From CBDCWO01 sp965223405 (GTDB lineage: Bacteria > Bacteroidota > Bacteroidia > Chitinophagales > Saprospiraceae), in assembly GCA_965223405.1 (NCBI GenBank), contig CBDCWO010000006.1, positions 4,650,001 to 4,714,000 of the forward strand: a DNA stretch of 64,000 bases, in the 5' to 3' direction. Below the pieces are notes generated by a model. The model was not told the origin of the DNA. It saw only the letters and a program-made list of their open reading frames with translations, and did no database searches. Below, in pieces: positions 1 through 8,472 of the stretch; the stretch's first letter is position 1, and every line of letters starts with the position of its first letter. The translations under genes were made by a program, and so were the position numbers.

Positions 1-1
1 A

Positions 2-1294
2 GAATCCTGTAAAAAATATGGATTGAATCTGGGTGTTTATGTATATCCAGGAGATAAAACCTGGGGAGCTATGATTGGAAGCGGTGGCAAGACAAAAGAT
101 CCCTCTAAACAGGAAGCCTATAATGAGGTATTCCGCACACAATTGACCGAAGTGCTTACGAAGTATGGAGAGATGTTGGAGGTTTGGTTTGATGGCAGTT
201 GTGTAATTGATATTTCTGATATTATGGCCAAATATGCTAAGAATTCCGTGGTGTTTCAAGGTCCTCATGCTTCTATCCGGTGGCCGGGCACTGAGTCGGG
301 AAACCTGTTTTATCCGGCATGGAATAGTGTAAATAGTGAAGATTTAAGTACAGGAGTATCTACCCAAATAGATGGAAATCCTGATGGTGATGCATGGGCC
401 CCTTTAGAGACTAATACTACGTTATACGATCACTATTGGTTCTGGTCTGAAGAAAAGGTGAAAAAGCGGAAGTCCGTAGATGAATTGATGGAAAATTATT
501 ACAGATCAGTGGGTCATGGATCGGTTTTTTTGTTAAATGCATCACCAGACACCACAGGTTTGATACCTACTGGGGATGTCAAAAGATATGCTGAATTTGG
601 GGAAGAGATCAAACGGCGGTTCGGTTCTCCCATTGCAGAATTGAAATCAAAACAAGGGAAAGAAGTCTTTCTTACCTTTGACCGACCTGGAGTAGTCAAC
701 CATGCAATAATAATGGAGGATTACCGGGAAGGCGAACGGATCCGGAAATATAAAATCGAGGGTTTGTCAAACGGGCAATGGAAAGAACTTTGCCAGGGAA
801 TATCTGTGGGTAGAAAGAAGATTGATTTTTTTGAAGATGTTGAAATTAGTGCTATGAGACTTAGTATCAATGAATCAGCAGGTATGCCGCTTATCCGCTC
901 TTTTGCTGCATATTATGTCAGTAATTTTATTCCTCCGAGAAAGCAGGGCATCCGAGTGTGGTCAAAGCCCCAGAAAGTACACACTTGGAAGGGAGAAGAT
1001 TTAGTAAGAAACGAATTAAACATTTCAATACCTCTCAAAAAGACCCATGTTCCCGGGCAATATCAATTGTCGATAATGCCCGAATCCAAGATTCAATTCG
1101 AAATTAACAAAGCTGAAATTTACTATAATGATGTTAAGTTATTGGATGATTTTGTCCAAATTAACAATGGGGAAGTAAGAATAAATCAAACCGCGCAATT
1201 GAGCAATCGGGATGATATTTCTGCAAATCTGTCCATAATATTTAAAAAGGTATCCGGCGGTAAAATTGAGTTGAAGCCCTTGTTGATTCATTAG
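2..1294 (+). CDS. Alpha-L-fucosidase, GH29 (5' end outside window)
   Basis: Retaining exo-alpha-L-fucosidase of family GH29, expected to release terminal L-fucose from glycans in the periplasm or at the cell surface. The frame is open to the left edge, so the N-terminus (signal peptide and first barrel strands) is missing; the first in-window start codon is only an internal TTG at 23. The typical GH29 strand motif with EVWFDG is present, and its Asp (about residue 57 counted from the TTG) is the expected nucleophile. The GHGSVFLLNASPDTTGLIP stretch is the well conserved end of the GH29 barrel. After about residue 200 a beta-sandwich domain follows, as is common in GH29. It is the first gene of a glycan-degradation region. 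Family assignment is firm; linkage specificity cannot be read from sequence. Confidence 0.93.
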   Translation, partial: ESCKKYGLNLGVYVYPGDKTWGAMIGSGGKTKDPSKQEAYNEVFRTQLTEVLTKYGEMLEVWFDGSCVIDISDIMAKYAKNSVVFQGPHASIRWPGTESGNLFYPAWNSVNSEDLSTGVSTQIDGNPDGDAWAPLETNTTLYDHYWFWSEEKVKKRKSVDELMENYYRSVGHGSVFLLNASPDTTGLIPTGDVKRYAEFGEEIKRRFGSPIAELKSKQGKEVFLTFDRPGVVNHAIIMEDYREGERIRKYKIEGLSNGQWKELCQGISVGRKKIDFFEDVEISAMRLSINESAGMPLIRSFAAYYVSNFIPPRKQGIRVWSKPQKVHTWKGEDLVRNELNISIPLKKTHVPGQYQLSIMPESKIQFEINKAEIYYNDVKLLDDFVQINNGEVRINQTAQLSNRDDISANLSIIFKKVSGGKIELKPLLIH

Positions 1295-1341
1295 ATTTAT
1301 AAGATTTATATAAGAACAGAAATCATGCCTGCCTTCGATTT

Positions 1342-1524
1342 AATAAGACTTTCACTATTCACCCTACCTTGGAAACGTTTTTTTTTAGCAAGGATTATAG
1401 GAATCCTTTCAGCAAGTTGTTAGAAAAGCTTAATGGTATTGGGTATAATTTTGGATCGGACTATTTAACTTTACCGATACCACAAAGTGAGGTGGATAAA
1501 GTACCATCCGGATTATACAATTGA
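1342..1524 (+). pseudogene. Possible SusD/RagB C-terminal fragment
   Basis: The 352-bp gap after the fucosidase holds a short open frame without a start codon. It ends in a stretch reading YLTLPIPQSEVDKVPSGLYN and then a stop. The LPIPQSE-D pattern close to the stop is typical of the extreme C-terminus of SusD/RagB outer-membrane glycan-binding lipoproteins. No SusD body or SusC partner is present, so this would be the scrap of a deleted PUL transporter pair. The match is by eye over only about 60 residues and may be chance. The rest of the gap (1525-1646) shows nothing. Confidence 0.35.
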
Positions 1525-1646
1525 ATCGAATAAAGGACAGTAGAATTAACATCGGTATCAGGTCCTTCCTGATACCCCATTTGTTTTAATAGAGTGATTT
1601 GTTACAGTACTTTAGGACATTATAAGCGCATAAACTCATAGGTGAA

Positions 1647-3305
1647 ATGAAAATGCATGTAAGTTTACAATTAAGAACCACCTTTCTAAAGATTTTAAAT
1701 TATATGTGGATAGGACTAGTCCTGATTTCCTGTACCCCGGCTGCCCAAAGTCAACCGGATTTACCTTTGTATTATCTTTCGGCTGAATCAGCAAAAGTTT
1801 CTTTTAATAAAAATGGTGAAATAGTATCCATCCAAGATGATAGACGGAAACAAAAGAGTTTTCCTTTTTCAGCTAATACTAAGTTTAGGGATTGTTCGGT
1901 TGAAATACTTTCAGTTGATCAGGATGAAGCAATGTTTGCATGTAGGAAAAAATGGACTTCCGATTCTGGCCATGTACTGCAGACTGAGGAAAAATTTCTA
2001 TTTGAAAATGATTTGTTAAAATGGGAACTGATCATACTCCCAAAAGGGGAAGAACCATGGAGCGTACCCGTGCAAACCCATTGGTCTGTTGACCTACCTG
2101 ATATAAAATACTGGACAAGTTGGGGTGATCCCCGTCCTGAAAGATTGGGTGTGGATCTATCAGAAGAAGCAATTACCCGATTGCTGAACGGAGATATCGT
2201 TGCTACCGACCATAGCATGCCGGTTCAAGATTGGGTAGATCCACTGGTCCCACAACCTCTGTTCCCACGTCGGTTGATTTATGGTGGTTCGATATACGGC
2301 GACCCGAAAAAAGATAAAAATTTTGATTCCTGGATTGGATTCAGTCCGGCGAGCAGGCGCAACTTTTTTTCCGTTCCACTGGTGGCATTATTTGATGAAA
2401 AACAAAAGTTAGGCATATCTCTGGGATTTTCTCCTGAAGATATCGGTATAGAAGCGGCCCTGGAAATTACCGAAGAAGGAAATTTGGTTTTCTCAAGACT
2501 CAACAACCGGTTTACACCGGGTAAAGAATTGAGATTTACAACCTATATCAAATTGCATGAAGCTGATTGGAGGGCTTCAATGGGGTGGTATGTAAAAAGA
2601 TTTCAAAAGTGGTTTGATCCGGTGAATCCTGAAGTCCATAAATTTAGTGGCACATCGTCCTACTCTTTTGAAACAGGACCTTTTGATGTGGACAAGATGA
2701 AACAAATGGCTTATATGACCAATTGGGATGCCACTTTTCCCTTTCCGTACATGGGATTATTTCTTCCAGCAGTGAAGGATGATGAAGGATGGTTGAGCTG
2801 GCGCGGTGAATACTTAACCTATAAAAAGATCGATGAATACTACAAGCAGATGGAGGATAAAGGATTCCATGTATTGAGTTATTTTAATGTGACCGAATTT
2901 GGAAGTAATATTCTATCCAGGTCTCATTATAACCCACGATTGCCCAAAAGGAAAATATGGTCAAATTCCAATACATACTTATATAAAGCCCTTGAGCCGG
3001 CTGCACTTTACCATCCGCATGATACAACATATACAAATTTTATTTATTCCTGGGACAGGTGTATCGTGATGGATCCGGGAGAGCCTGTTTATGCAGATCA
3101 TTTAGTAGCTCAGGTCAACCGGTATATTGAAAAACTGCCTCATTTTAAGGGCGTAACTATAGACAGGTTAGATTGGACCAGGCACTACAATACACGAAGG
3201 GATGATGGAGTTTCGTGGTTCAACAACGCCCCTGCCCGGTCACTACATAAATCCTGGCAATCTATTATTGGCAAGATAGCGCCGATCTTGCATGAAAAAA
3301 AATAA
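1647..3305 (+). CDS. TIM-barrel glycosidase-like lipoprotein, upstream part of a frame-broken gene
   Basis: Family not recognised. The N-terminus is a lipoprotein signal peptide with lipobox LISC near residue 29, so the product should be membrane-anchored. A beta-sandwich-like first half (about 40-300) is followed by a barrel-like second half with PFPYMGLFLPA, HVLSYFNV and GVTIDRLDW, which read like glycosidase barrel strands carrying acidic residues. The frame stops at 3305 just after a run of eight A (3295-3302). The reading continues in the +1 frame at 3292-3900 with matching sense (IAPILHEK then NKVVFINNH). One A fewer would fuse the two frames into a protein of about 750 aa. This looks like one glycoside hydrolase split by an indel. 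Function is inferred from fold-like features and neighbours only. Confidence 0.6.
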   Translation: MKMHVSLQLRTTFLKILNYMWIGLVLISCTPAAQSQPDLPLYYLSAESAKVSFNKNGEIVSIQDDRRKQKSFPFSANTKFRDCSVEILSVDQDEAMFACRKKWTSDSGHVLQTEEKFLFENDLLKWELIILPKGEEPWSVPVQTHWSVDLPDIKYWTSWGDPRPERLGVDLSEEAITRLLNGDIVATDHSMPVQDWVDPLVPQPLFPRRLIYGGSIYGDPKKDKNFDSWIGFSPASRRNFFSVPLVALFDEKQKLGISLGFSPEDIGIEAALEITEEGNLVFSRLNNRFTPGKELRFTTYIKLHEADWRASMGWYVKRFQKWFDPVNPEVHKFSGTSSYSFETGPFDVDKMKQMAYMTNWDATFPFPYMGLFLPAVKDDEGWLSWRGEYLTYKKIDEYYKQMEDKGFHVLSYFNVTEFGSNILSRSHYNPRLPKRKIWSNSNTYLYKALEPAALYHPHDTTYTNFIYSWDRCIVMDPGEPVYADHLVAQVNRYIEKLPHFKGVTIDRLDWTRHYNTRRDDGVSWFNNAPARSLHKSWQSIIGKIAPILHEKK

Positions 3306-3900
3306 AGTGGTATTTATAAACAATCATGTGAAACGCCTGGAAGATGTAAAGCAGGTGGATGGGATATTTGATGAGTTTGGTGATGTAGCTGCATCGATCA
3401 ATACCAATGCATTATTATGCGTAAATAAACCTTTGCTGGGGTGGTGCCATAACAAAGGCTCGATCGGGAAGGATTTCGATGCATTTATGCAAAAACATCT
3501 GCATCTTGGAATGTATCCGATGGCGCCTTTTCCCGCTAATGATCATGCAATCCTTCCTGATCCGGAGGTAGATCAGTTGTATTTGGATTATGGAGTAATG
3601 TTTAAGGAAATGAAAGGTAAAAATTGGGTATTGCAACCTGGGGTAGTGCAGGTAATAGGAGATCTGGCCAAAGCAAATATTTTTACTACGGAATCCGGGA
3701 TTATTATCCCAGTAACTTTCGGTCAAGATGATAAGGTGAAAATAAAATTGAGGGGCCCGCCTCCAGGTTCAAAAATTGAATACATCCATCCAGGAGGGAT
3801 TACCTGGACAGAAATAAGGGCAAAGAAAAATTGCATCAAAGTCCCTCTAGAAAGAAAATGTGCCTTACTAAGAATTAAGCGAAGCCAAAGCGATTTTTAA
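3292..3900 (+). CDS. Downstream part of the same frame-broken TIM-barrel protein
   Basis: This is the C-terminal continuation of the preceding frame, overlapping it by 14 nt in the +1 frame. The text VVFINNHVKRLEDVKQVDG-IFDEFGD looks like the last barrel strands of a glycosidase (acidic FDEFGD), followed by a small beta domain (KVKIKLRGPPPGSK...GGITWTEI). It has no signal peptide of its own, and its apparent start ATG lies inside the poly-A junction, so independent expression seems unlikely. It could be a true pseudogene half, a homopolymer sequencing error, or a product restored by transcriptional slippage on A8. The downstream neighbour is also a decayed gene. Confidence 0.5.
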   Translation: MKKNKVVFINNHVKRLEDVKQVDGIFDEFGDVAASINTNALLCVNKPLLGWCHNKGSIGKDFDAFMQKHLHLGMYPMAPFPANDHAILPDPEVDQLYLDYGVMFKEMKGKNWVLQPGVVQVIGDLAKANIFTTESGIIIPVTFGQDDKVKIKLRGPPPGSKIEYIHPGGITWTEIRAKKNCIKVPLERKCALLRIKRSQSDF

Positions 3901-3911
3901 TCAGAGTTTAA

Positions 3912-4408
3912 ATGCAGAGTCGACTTAAAGTACTTGATTTTAATGTTTATGGATTGTACTTTCTGGTAATTATTGCTATAGCATTATACGTATCCCGGAA
4001 ACCTAAGGACCACGATCGAAATGCTGAATCTTGTTTTTTGGCAGGCAGATCCTTACCAAGGTGGATTATAGGAGCATTCCTCATCGCATCAATTATATCT
4101 GCCGAGCAGATCATCGAAATGAACGGCACTGCTTTAGAGAGTGGGATTGCCATAATATTCTGGATATTGGTGTGCGTTTTTGTAAATACGACATCCGTGC
4201 TTTGTCTTGGAGCGATTACATTGGAAGCTGTGGTTGGAATACCCCTGTTGTAATAGTATTATCGGGTTGGCAGCATTTTCAGCAATTTTCACTATTTTTC
4301 GGAGGGCTTTCCGTTGTTGCCTGGACAGATTTTGTACAGGTAGGGATATTGATCATAAGGGAGATGGCGGTGGTTTGGCTGGGATTGGATACTAGTATAA
4401 TGATGTAA
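3912..4408 (+). pseudogene. Decayed sodium:solute symporter (SSS/SLC5)
   Basis: Residues 1-70 of the first frame clearly match the N-terminus of SSS-family sugar symporters: a first helix, then YVSRKPKD, the FLAGRSLPRW-IIGAFLIAS motif and ISAEQIIEMNGTA. About 50 residues normally found after this are missing in frame, and the text resumes with VFVNTTSVLCLGAITLEAV-GIPLL, followed by a stop at 4253. Further SSS text continues in other frames (SIIGLAAFSAIFTIF, then GGLSVVAWTDFVQVGILI), so there are several indels. A functional protein (about 500-600 aa) cannot be made. It is probably the lost sugar importer of the surrounding glycan cluster. Confidence 0.85.
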
Positions 4409-4572
4409 TGAAAATCCTTCACTTAAATGCAGATGGAAAAACAATTTTCAAAATCCAATAGATCCAGTTCAACAGTATTGGATCAAAACTCATATGGATC
4501 AGTCTTAGGAGAGATCATGATGAGAGGTTCTAATGGAATCAGGTGGGACAAAATGAGGGATCCGCTTTATCC
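4409..4572. other. Spacer with an unidentified C-terminal-like frame
   Basis: On the + strand, 4450-4576 is open without a start and ends in RGSNGIRWDKMRDPLYP followed by TAA. It reads like a conserved protein tail, possibly of yet another eroded gene, but I do not recognise the family. It runs a few bases into the 3' end of the convergent gene on the minus strand. Confidence 0.25.
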
Positions 4573-7500
4573 CTAATCAATTTTAATAATTTTTTTGTTA
4601 GCTCTTTGATCACCAAATTGTATGGAGAGTATATAGTTGCCTGAAGTCATATGTTGGGTGTTTATCTCAATTTTATTATCCTGAGTTTTTCCAATAACTT
4701 TCTGGATTATCTTCCCATTTAAGTCATATATTACAGCTCTTATGTTTCCGATCCCTGGAACATCCAAAAGTAATTTTGAATTAAAGGGATTCGGGTAGAC
4801 TTTTATTCTGTTTTCAATCGACGATTCTTGGTCATCCACTCCTACAGTAGCTCCCGACATAACCGTCATTATTTCTTCCGGAGACAATGCTTTGGAATAA
4901 ATTCTGATATCATCCAGTTGCCCTCGCCAATAATAATTGCTATTATATGAAGCATTTCCAATTTGCACATCGTTTTCGGTATTGTTAGTATTAATCGCAG
5001 TTAATTCTGAGTTATATGAACTTCCTGCATCTGGCTGATTGGTATAGCATACTCCATCGATGTAAAGTTTGACATTAGATAGTTTATCTCCATCCTCAGG
5101 ATTATAAGTTACAGCGATATGTCGCCATGTATCATTGTCTAATGGTGTTACTGTTGAGTCATCATTTTGTACATTACAACTTCCACCTTCAACTCTTATA
5201 TTACCATTGTGGACCATCACATTAAACATGGCGCCAAAAGAATTTTTTCCCCAGGAAACGACCGTCTTTCTAGATCCTGCCGTGGTAGTTTTTATCCAGG
5301 CTGTAACAGTACGCTCACTGTTTCCACCGATACCTTTATAACTTGATTTCAAATAATTCCCGGATGATCCGGGAGCTTGATAAGCACCGGACACATTACT
5401 GTTTCTGTCTTCGGTAAAAACGGGGCTAAAACCTCCCACAATTGTCAAGTCACGGGCATAGGAAGAGGAATCGTCTAAATTGCCTTGAAAATCGTAATGT
5501 CCCTGCAGAGGTCCTGTGCCACCTGTATTAGCCGATACCTTAATATAATTGTCAAATTCTATAGAATCAGTCCCTCCTAATCCGGTAATTTTTAAACTAA
5601 CTTTATAGCTTCCAGGGACTTCGTATAATACTGAAGGATTTTGGTCATTACTTTTTTCTGGGATTCCGCCTTCAAAAGTCCATTCCCAAAGCATGGGTGA
5701 CTCGGTAGAATTGTCTGTGAAATTGATCGAATTATTGGCCACGACTGATTGCTTGTTGGACGAAAAGCCAGCAACCGGTCTGTTGACAATGACATCATAC
5801 AATGCGGACCTCCAAAATCCCCTTCCGTCGGTGGATACGGTCAAGACACTTTCTTCACGTGTTGGTCCATAAAAAATATCCATGCCCGATACTCGAATGA
5901 CCGGAAGGCCATTAGAGTAATCTACCCAACTATCCATATTGGCATCTTTGTAATAAACACCCATATCCGTACCAATATAAATGCCTTCATCACTTGATTT
6001 GTCATATACTATTTCGAGCAACGGTATAGTGGGTAAACCATTGGAAATATCGGTCCAGGATCTTCCTTTATCATTGGATTTATAAACTTTATTTCCCATT
6101 AATATGTAGACCAGATTTTCACTCACCGGGTGCGTAGCGATGTCGTTAATTTTTCCTGAACCTGACAAATTGCTGGTGAGATTGGTAAACGAAGGAGATA
6201 GAGCTCTTACATCATCAGATCTATAGAACGAGCCACTGCCTTTGGAAACATACATAATATCATGGTTGGCATCCGACTGCTCGATCTTATTAATATCGGT
6301 ATTGTCCCCAAAAGATGAAATTTTATCCCATACGGTCGATGAATTTGCCGTACGGGCATTGTTAATACGCTCTACCTCGTGCAAACCTACAAATAACGTG
6401 TTGACATCACTTTTATCTACAATGCCTGTGCCGGTATAATTACCTCTATCTGCAGAGGCATTAATTCTCTGAAAGCTGAGTCCACCATTCGATGATCTAT
6501 GAACCTTGTCATACTTAAAGTGATAGGCATACGTATCATCTGAATAGTCAAATAACACGGTAGACTCATCCCCTCCCCAGGGACTAAGCCAAGTTCCGCC
6601 TTTGTTTAATTTAATCCCGCAATGAAAAGTGCCTCCAGCGATGTTAGTGAGGTTTTGTTGACTCTGGGTGCATTCCCAAACTTCAGCAATTGGCAGTCCA
6701 TCAGTTATTTGCTGAAATTTACTTTCATTATTCAGATAGTAAATGCCGCCATCGTTTACAGCAAACAAGGTGTGATCATGGGGTGAATAAGCCCAGGTAA
6801 GCTGATCTACATGTAAAGAACCCCCATCTGTAGTTATATCGCTAAATACCTGTTTCCAGGTTTGGCCACCATCTATTGATTTCCAAGGCTTTATGCCACC
6901 TGCATACACTGTATTTGCATCCGTAGGATCTGCGACAATGAATAAATTATAATTAGGTTGTCCTCTGGATAGATCTCCACTGTTGCTATAACCTGTAATA
7001 CAGGGAGTTGTACCGGATCTTTTGGTAAAACTAGCCCCGGAATCTGTCGATCTATAAACGCCATCAAATGAATTATCCCCCAAATGATCCCTGGAGTTAA
7101 TCAAGTACACGTAATTGGGCTCAGCAGGTGTAACAGCTAGTTTTATGAAGGCTCCCGTGCCAAAATCGGTTGTATTCTCTACCCACGTGGCACCTCCATC
7201 TGTAGATCTGAAAAATTGGGAAGAAGAACCATTGGTGCCAGCGTACATTATTTCCGGATTAGTGGGATGTGCCCTCAATTCCGACGTCTTACTTGCAGCT
7301 TGGACAAACGAAAACGAATGGCCACCATCAATAGATCTATAAATTCCGGCATCATTTCCTGCGATTATAACATTTTCATCATCCGCTTTTATCAATATAG
7401 CATTTGTTTTACTATTTGGTCCGATACTACTCCAATTTTCTCCTGAATTGGTAGATCTTAAAATACCGGCATCGGTTCCAATAAAAAGAGTAGAAGGTTT

Positions 7501-8094
7501 GGAGGGTAATGCTTTTGTTATGAGTACTTCATGAGGTAAATCATCTGTTAAGGGCCTCCAGGTCAGTCCTGCATCTATTGTTTTAAACATACCACTTTTA
7601 AAACAGGAAACATAATATGTGTTGGAGTCTGTAGGATGAAATTCGACATCTTTTACTCGCCCACCATCCTTTTTGATGCCGTTTCGGGGACCTACATTAA
7701 TAGGGCCATAATTAAGCCATTTGCCTTGTTGTGTAAAATCAGCTGCTGAACGAATTTTATTAAACTCATATATTACCTGAGCATGGGGAATGACATGACC
7801 GTAGGCATCCAGCCGTTTTTCATTTCTGGCATACCAACGTTCAAACTGTTTTGACCGATCTCCTTTAAAATGAGTATGGTGTTTCCAATATGCATCAAAC
7901 GCCTCTCTTGCTTCTTGTAAATTAACTCCCGGAGTTTCCATCATGTCAATCCAGACAGGAAAATCCTTAGAGCCTTGTTCATAATCAGTTTCCCCTTTAA
8001 TGATATAAAAAAAGACTATGACCAGAATACAAAATGGTAGGGATATTTTCAATATTGAATTATATGATTTAATTTCCAATGTAAACGGCTCCAT
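4573..8094 (-). CDS. T9SS-exported beta-propeller (BNR/sortilin-like), PKD and LamG protein
   Basis: Large secreted multidomain protein. Residues 1-35 hold an N-terminal hydrophobic segment. About 130-760 consist of repeated propeller blades with FRSTDGGATW-type Asp-box/BNR motifs (VYRSTDSG, YKSNDKGRSW and others), as in sortilin-like and GH74-type proteins. About 773-856 is a PKD domain (GSYKVSLKITG). About 860-1075 is a LamG/concanavalin-like domain (LYIDGV, ITAWIK-type text). About 1095-1173 is a type IX secretion C-terminal sorting domain (KVYPNPF...IYDLNGK...GNYILSI). It should be exported across the outer membrane and attached or released. A glycan-binding or xyloglucanase-like role is possible, but catalytic residues cannot be assigned. 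It is transcribed alone, convergent with the decayed symporter. Confidence 0.88.
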   Translation of the reverse strand: MEPFTLEIKSYNSILKISLPFCILVIVFFYIIKGETDYEQGSKDFPVWIDMMETPGVNLQEAREAFDAYWKHHTHFKGDRSKQFERWYARNEKRLDAYGHVIPHAQVIYEFNKIRSAADFTQQGKWLNYGPINVGPRNGIKKDGGRVKDVEFHPTDSNTYYVSCFKSGMFKTIDAGLTWRPLTDDLPHEVLITKALPSKPSTLFIGTDAGILRSTNSGENWSSIGPNSKTNAILIKADDENVIIAGNDAGIYRSIDGGHSFSFVQAASKTSELRAHPTNPEIMYAGTNGSSSQFFRSTDGGATWVENTTDFGTGAFIKLAVTPAEPNYVYLINSRDHLGDNSFDGVYRSTDSGASFTKRSGTTPCITGYSNSGDLSRGQPNYNLFIVADPTDANTVYAGGIKPWKSIDGGQTWKQVFSDITTDGGSLHVDQLTWAYSPHDHTLFAVNDGGIYYLNNESKFQQITDGLPIAEVWECTQSQQNLTNIAGGTFHCGIKLNKGGTWLSPWGGDESTVLFDYSDDTYAYHFKYDKVHRSSNGGLSFQRINASADRGNYTGTGIVDKSDVNTLFVGLHEVERINNARTANSSTVWDKISSFGDNTDINKIEQSDANHDIMYVSKGSGSFYRSDDVRALSPSFTNLTSNLSGSGKINDIATHPVSENLVYILMGNKVYKSNDKGRSWTDISNGLPTIPLLEIVYDKSSDEGIYIGTDMGVYYKDANMDSWVDYSNGLPVIRVSGMDIFYGPTREESVLTVSTDGRGFWRSALYDVIVNRPVAGFSSNKQSVVANNSINFTDNSTESPMLWEWTFEGGIPEKSNDQNPSVLYEVPGSYKVSLKITGLGGTDSIEFDNYIKVSANTGGTGPLQGHYDFQGNLDDSSSYARDLTIVGGFSPVFTEDRNSNVSGAYQAPGSSGNYLKSSYKGIGGNSERTVTAWIKTTTAGSRKTVVSWGKNSFGAMFNVMVHNGNIRVEGGSCNVQNDDSTVTPLDNDTWRHIAVTYNPEDGDKLSNVKLYIDGVCYTNQPDAGSSYNSELTAINTNNTENDVQIGNASYNSNYYWRGQLDDIRIYSKALSPEEIMTVMSGATVGVDDQESSIENRIKVYPNPFNSKLLLDVPGIGNIRAVIYDLNGKIIQKVIGKTQDNKIEINTQHMTSGNYILSIQFGDQRANKKIIKID

Positions 8095-8290
8095 TAATCT
8101 TATATTCTAGTTTATGTAGGTTAATATATCGTCAATCTTAGAGTGTTTGTTACTTTCTTCTAATTAAATTACATGACTGTTTTATAAATGCAAAAAAATT
8201 AAGATAAATATATGTTGTTAGGCTTGCGAAAATTTACTGCAAGTCATCCTGGTTTTTTTATTAAAAAATTCATGGCATTATTGTATTATC

Positions 8291-8458
8291 ATTGAAGTGA
8301 TTTAAAAACAGATGTTAAAATGAGTTGTATGCGCTTGATTTTCAAGACGAAGCTCTTTTTGAGATTCATAGCCACAGTTATGGATCGAGAAAAAGCTGAC
8401 GTATTGGGAATCAATGGCATGCAAATCAATTAACAATTTGTTTTTAAATCACTTCAAT
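8291..8458. repeat. MITE-like element, copy 1, with perfect 19-bp terminal inverted repeats
   Basis: The left end (8291-8309) reads ATTGAAGTGATTTAAAAAC and the right end (8440-8458) is its exact reverse complement. The interior has no coding potential. It can form a short CTTGA-TTT-TCAAG hairpin at 8335-8347 and an imperfect larger hairpin at 8351-8397 (AGCTcTTTTT...AAAAAGCT with an inner CATA...TATG). The same interior, reverse-complemented, recurs near 44 kb. Size and structure fit a non-autonomous transposon or interspersed repeat. No clear target-site duplication is seen. It lies 14 bp before the GH116 start codon; the remainder of the 8095-8472 gap shows nothing else. Confidence 0.75.
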
Positions 8459-8472
8459 ATATAAATCAACTT

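Noticed and set aside
3291..3306. Programmed -1 ribosomal frameshift
   Set aside because: The downstream frame is +1, not -1, relative to the upstream one, and there is no second gene class (IS or phage) where this is usual.
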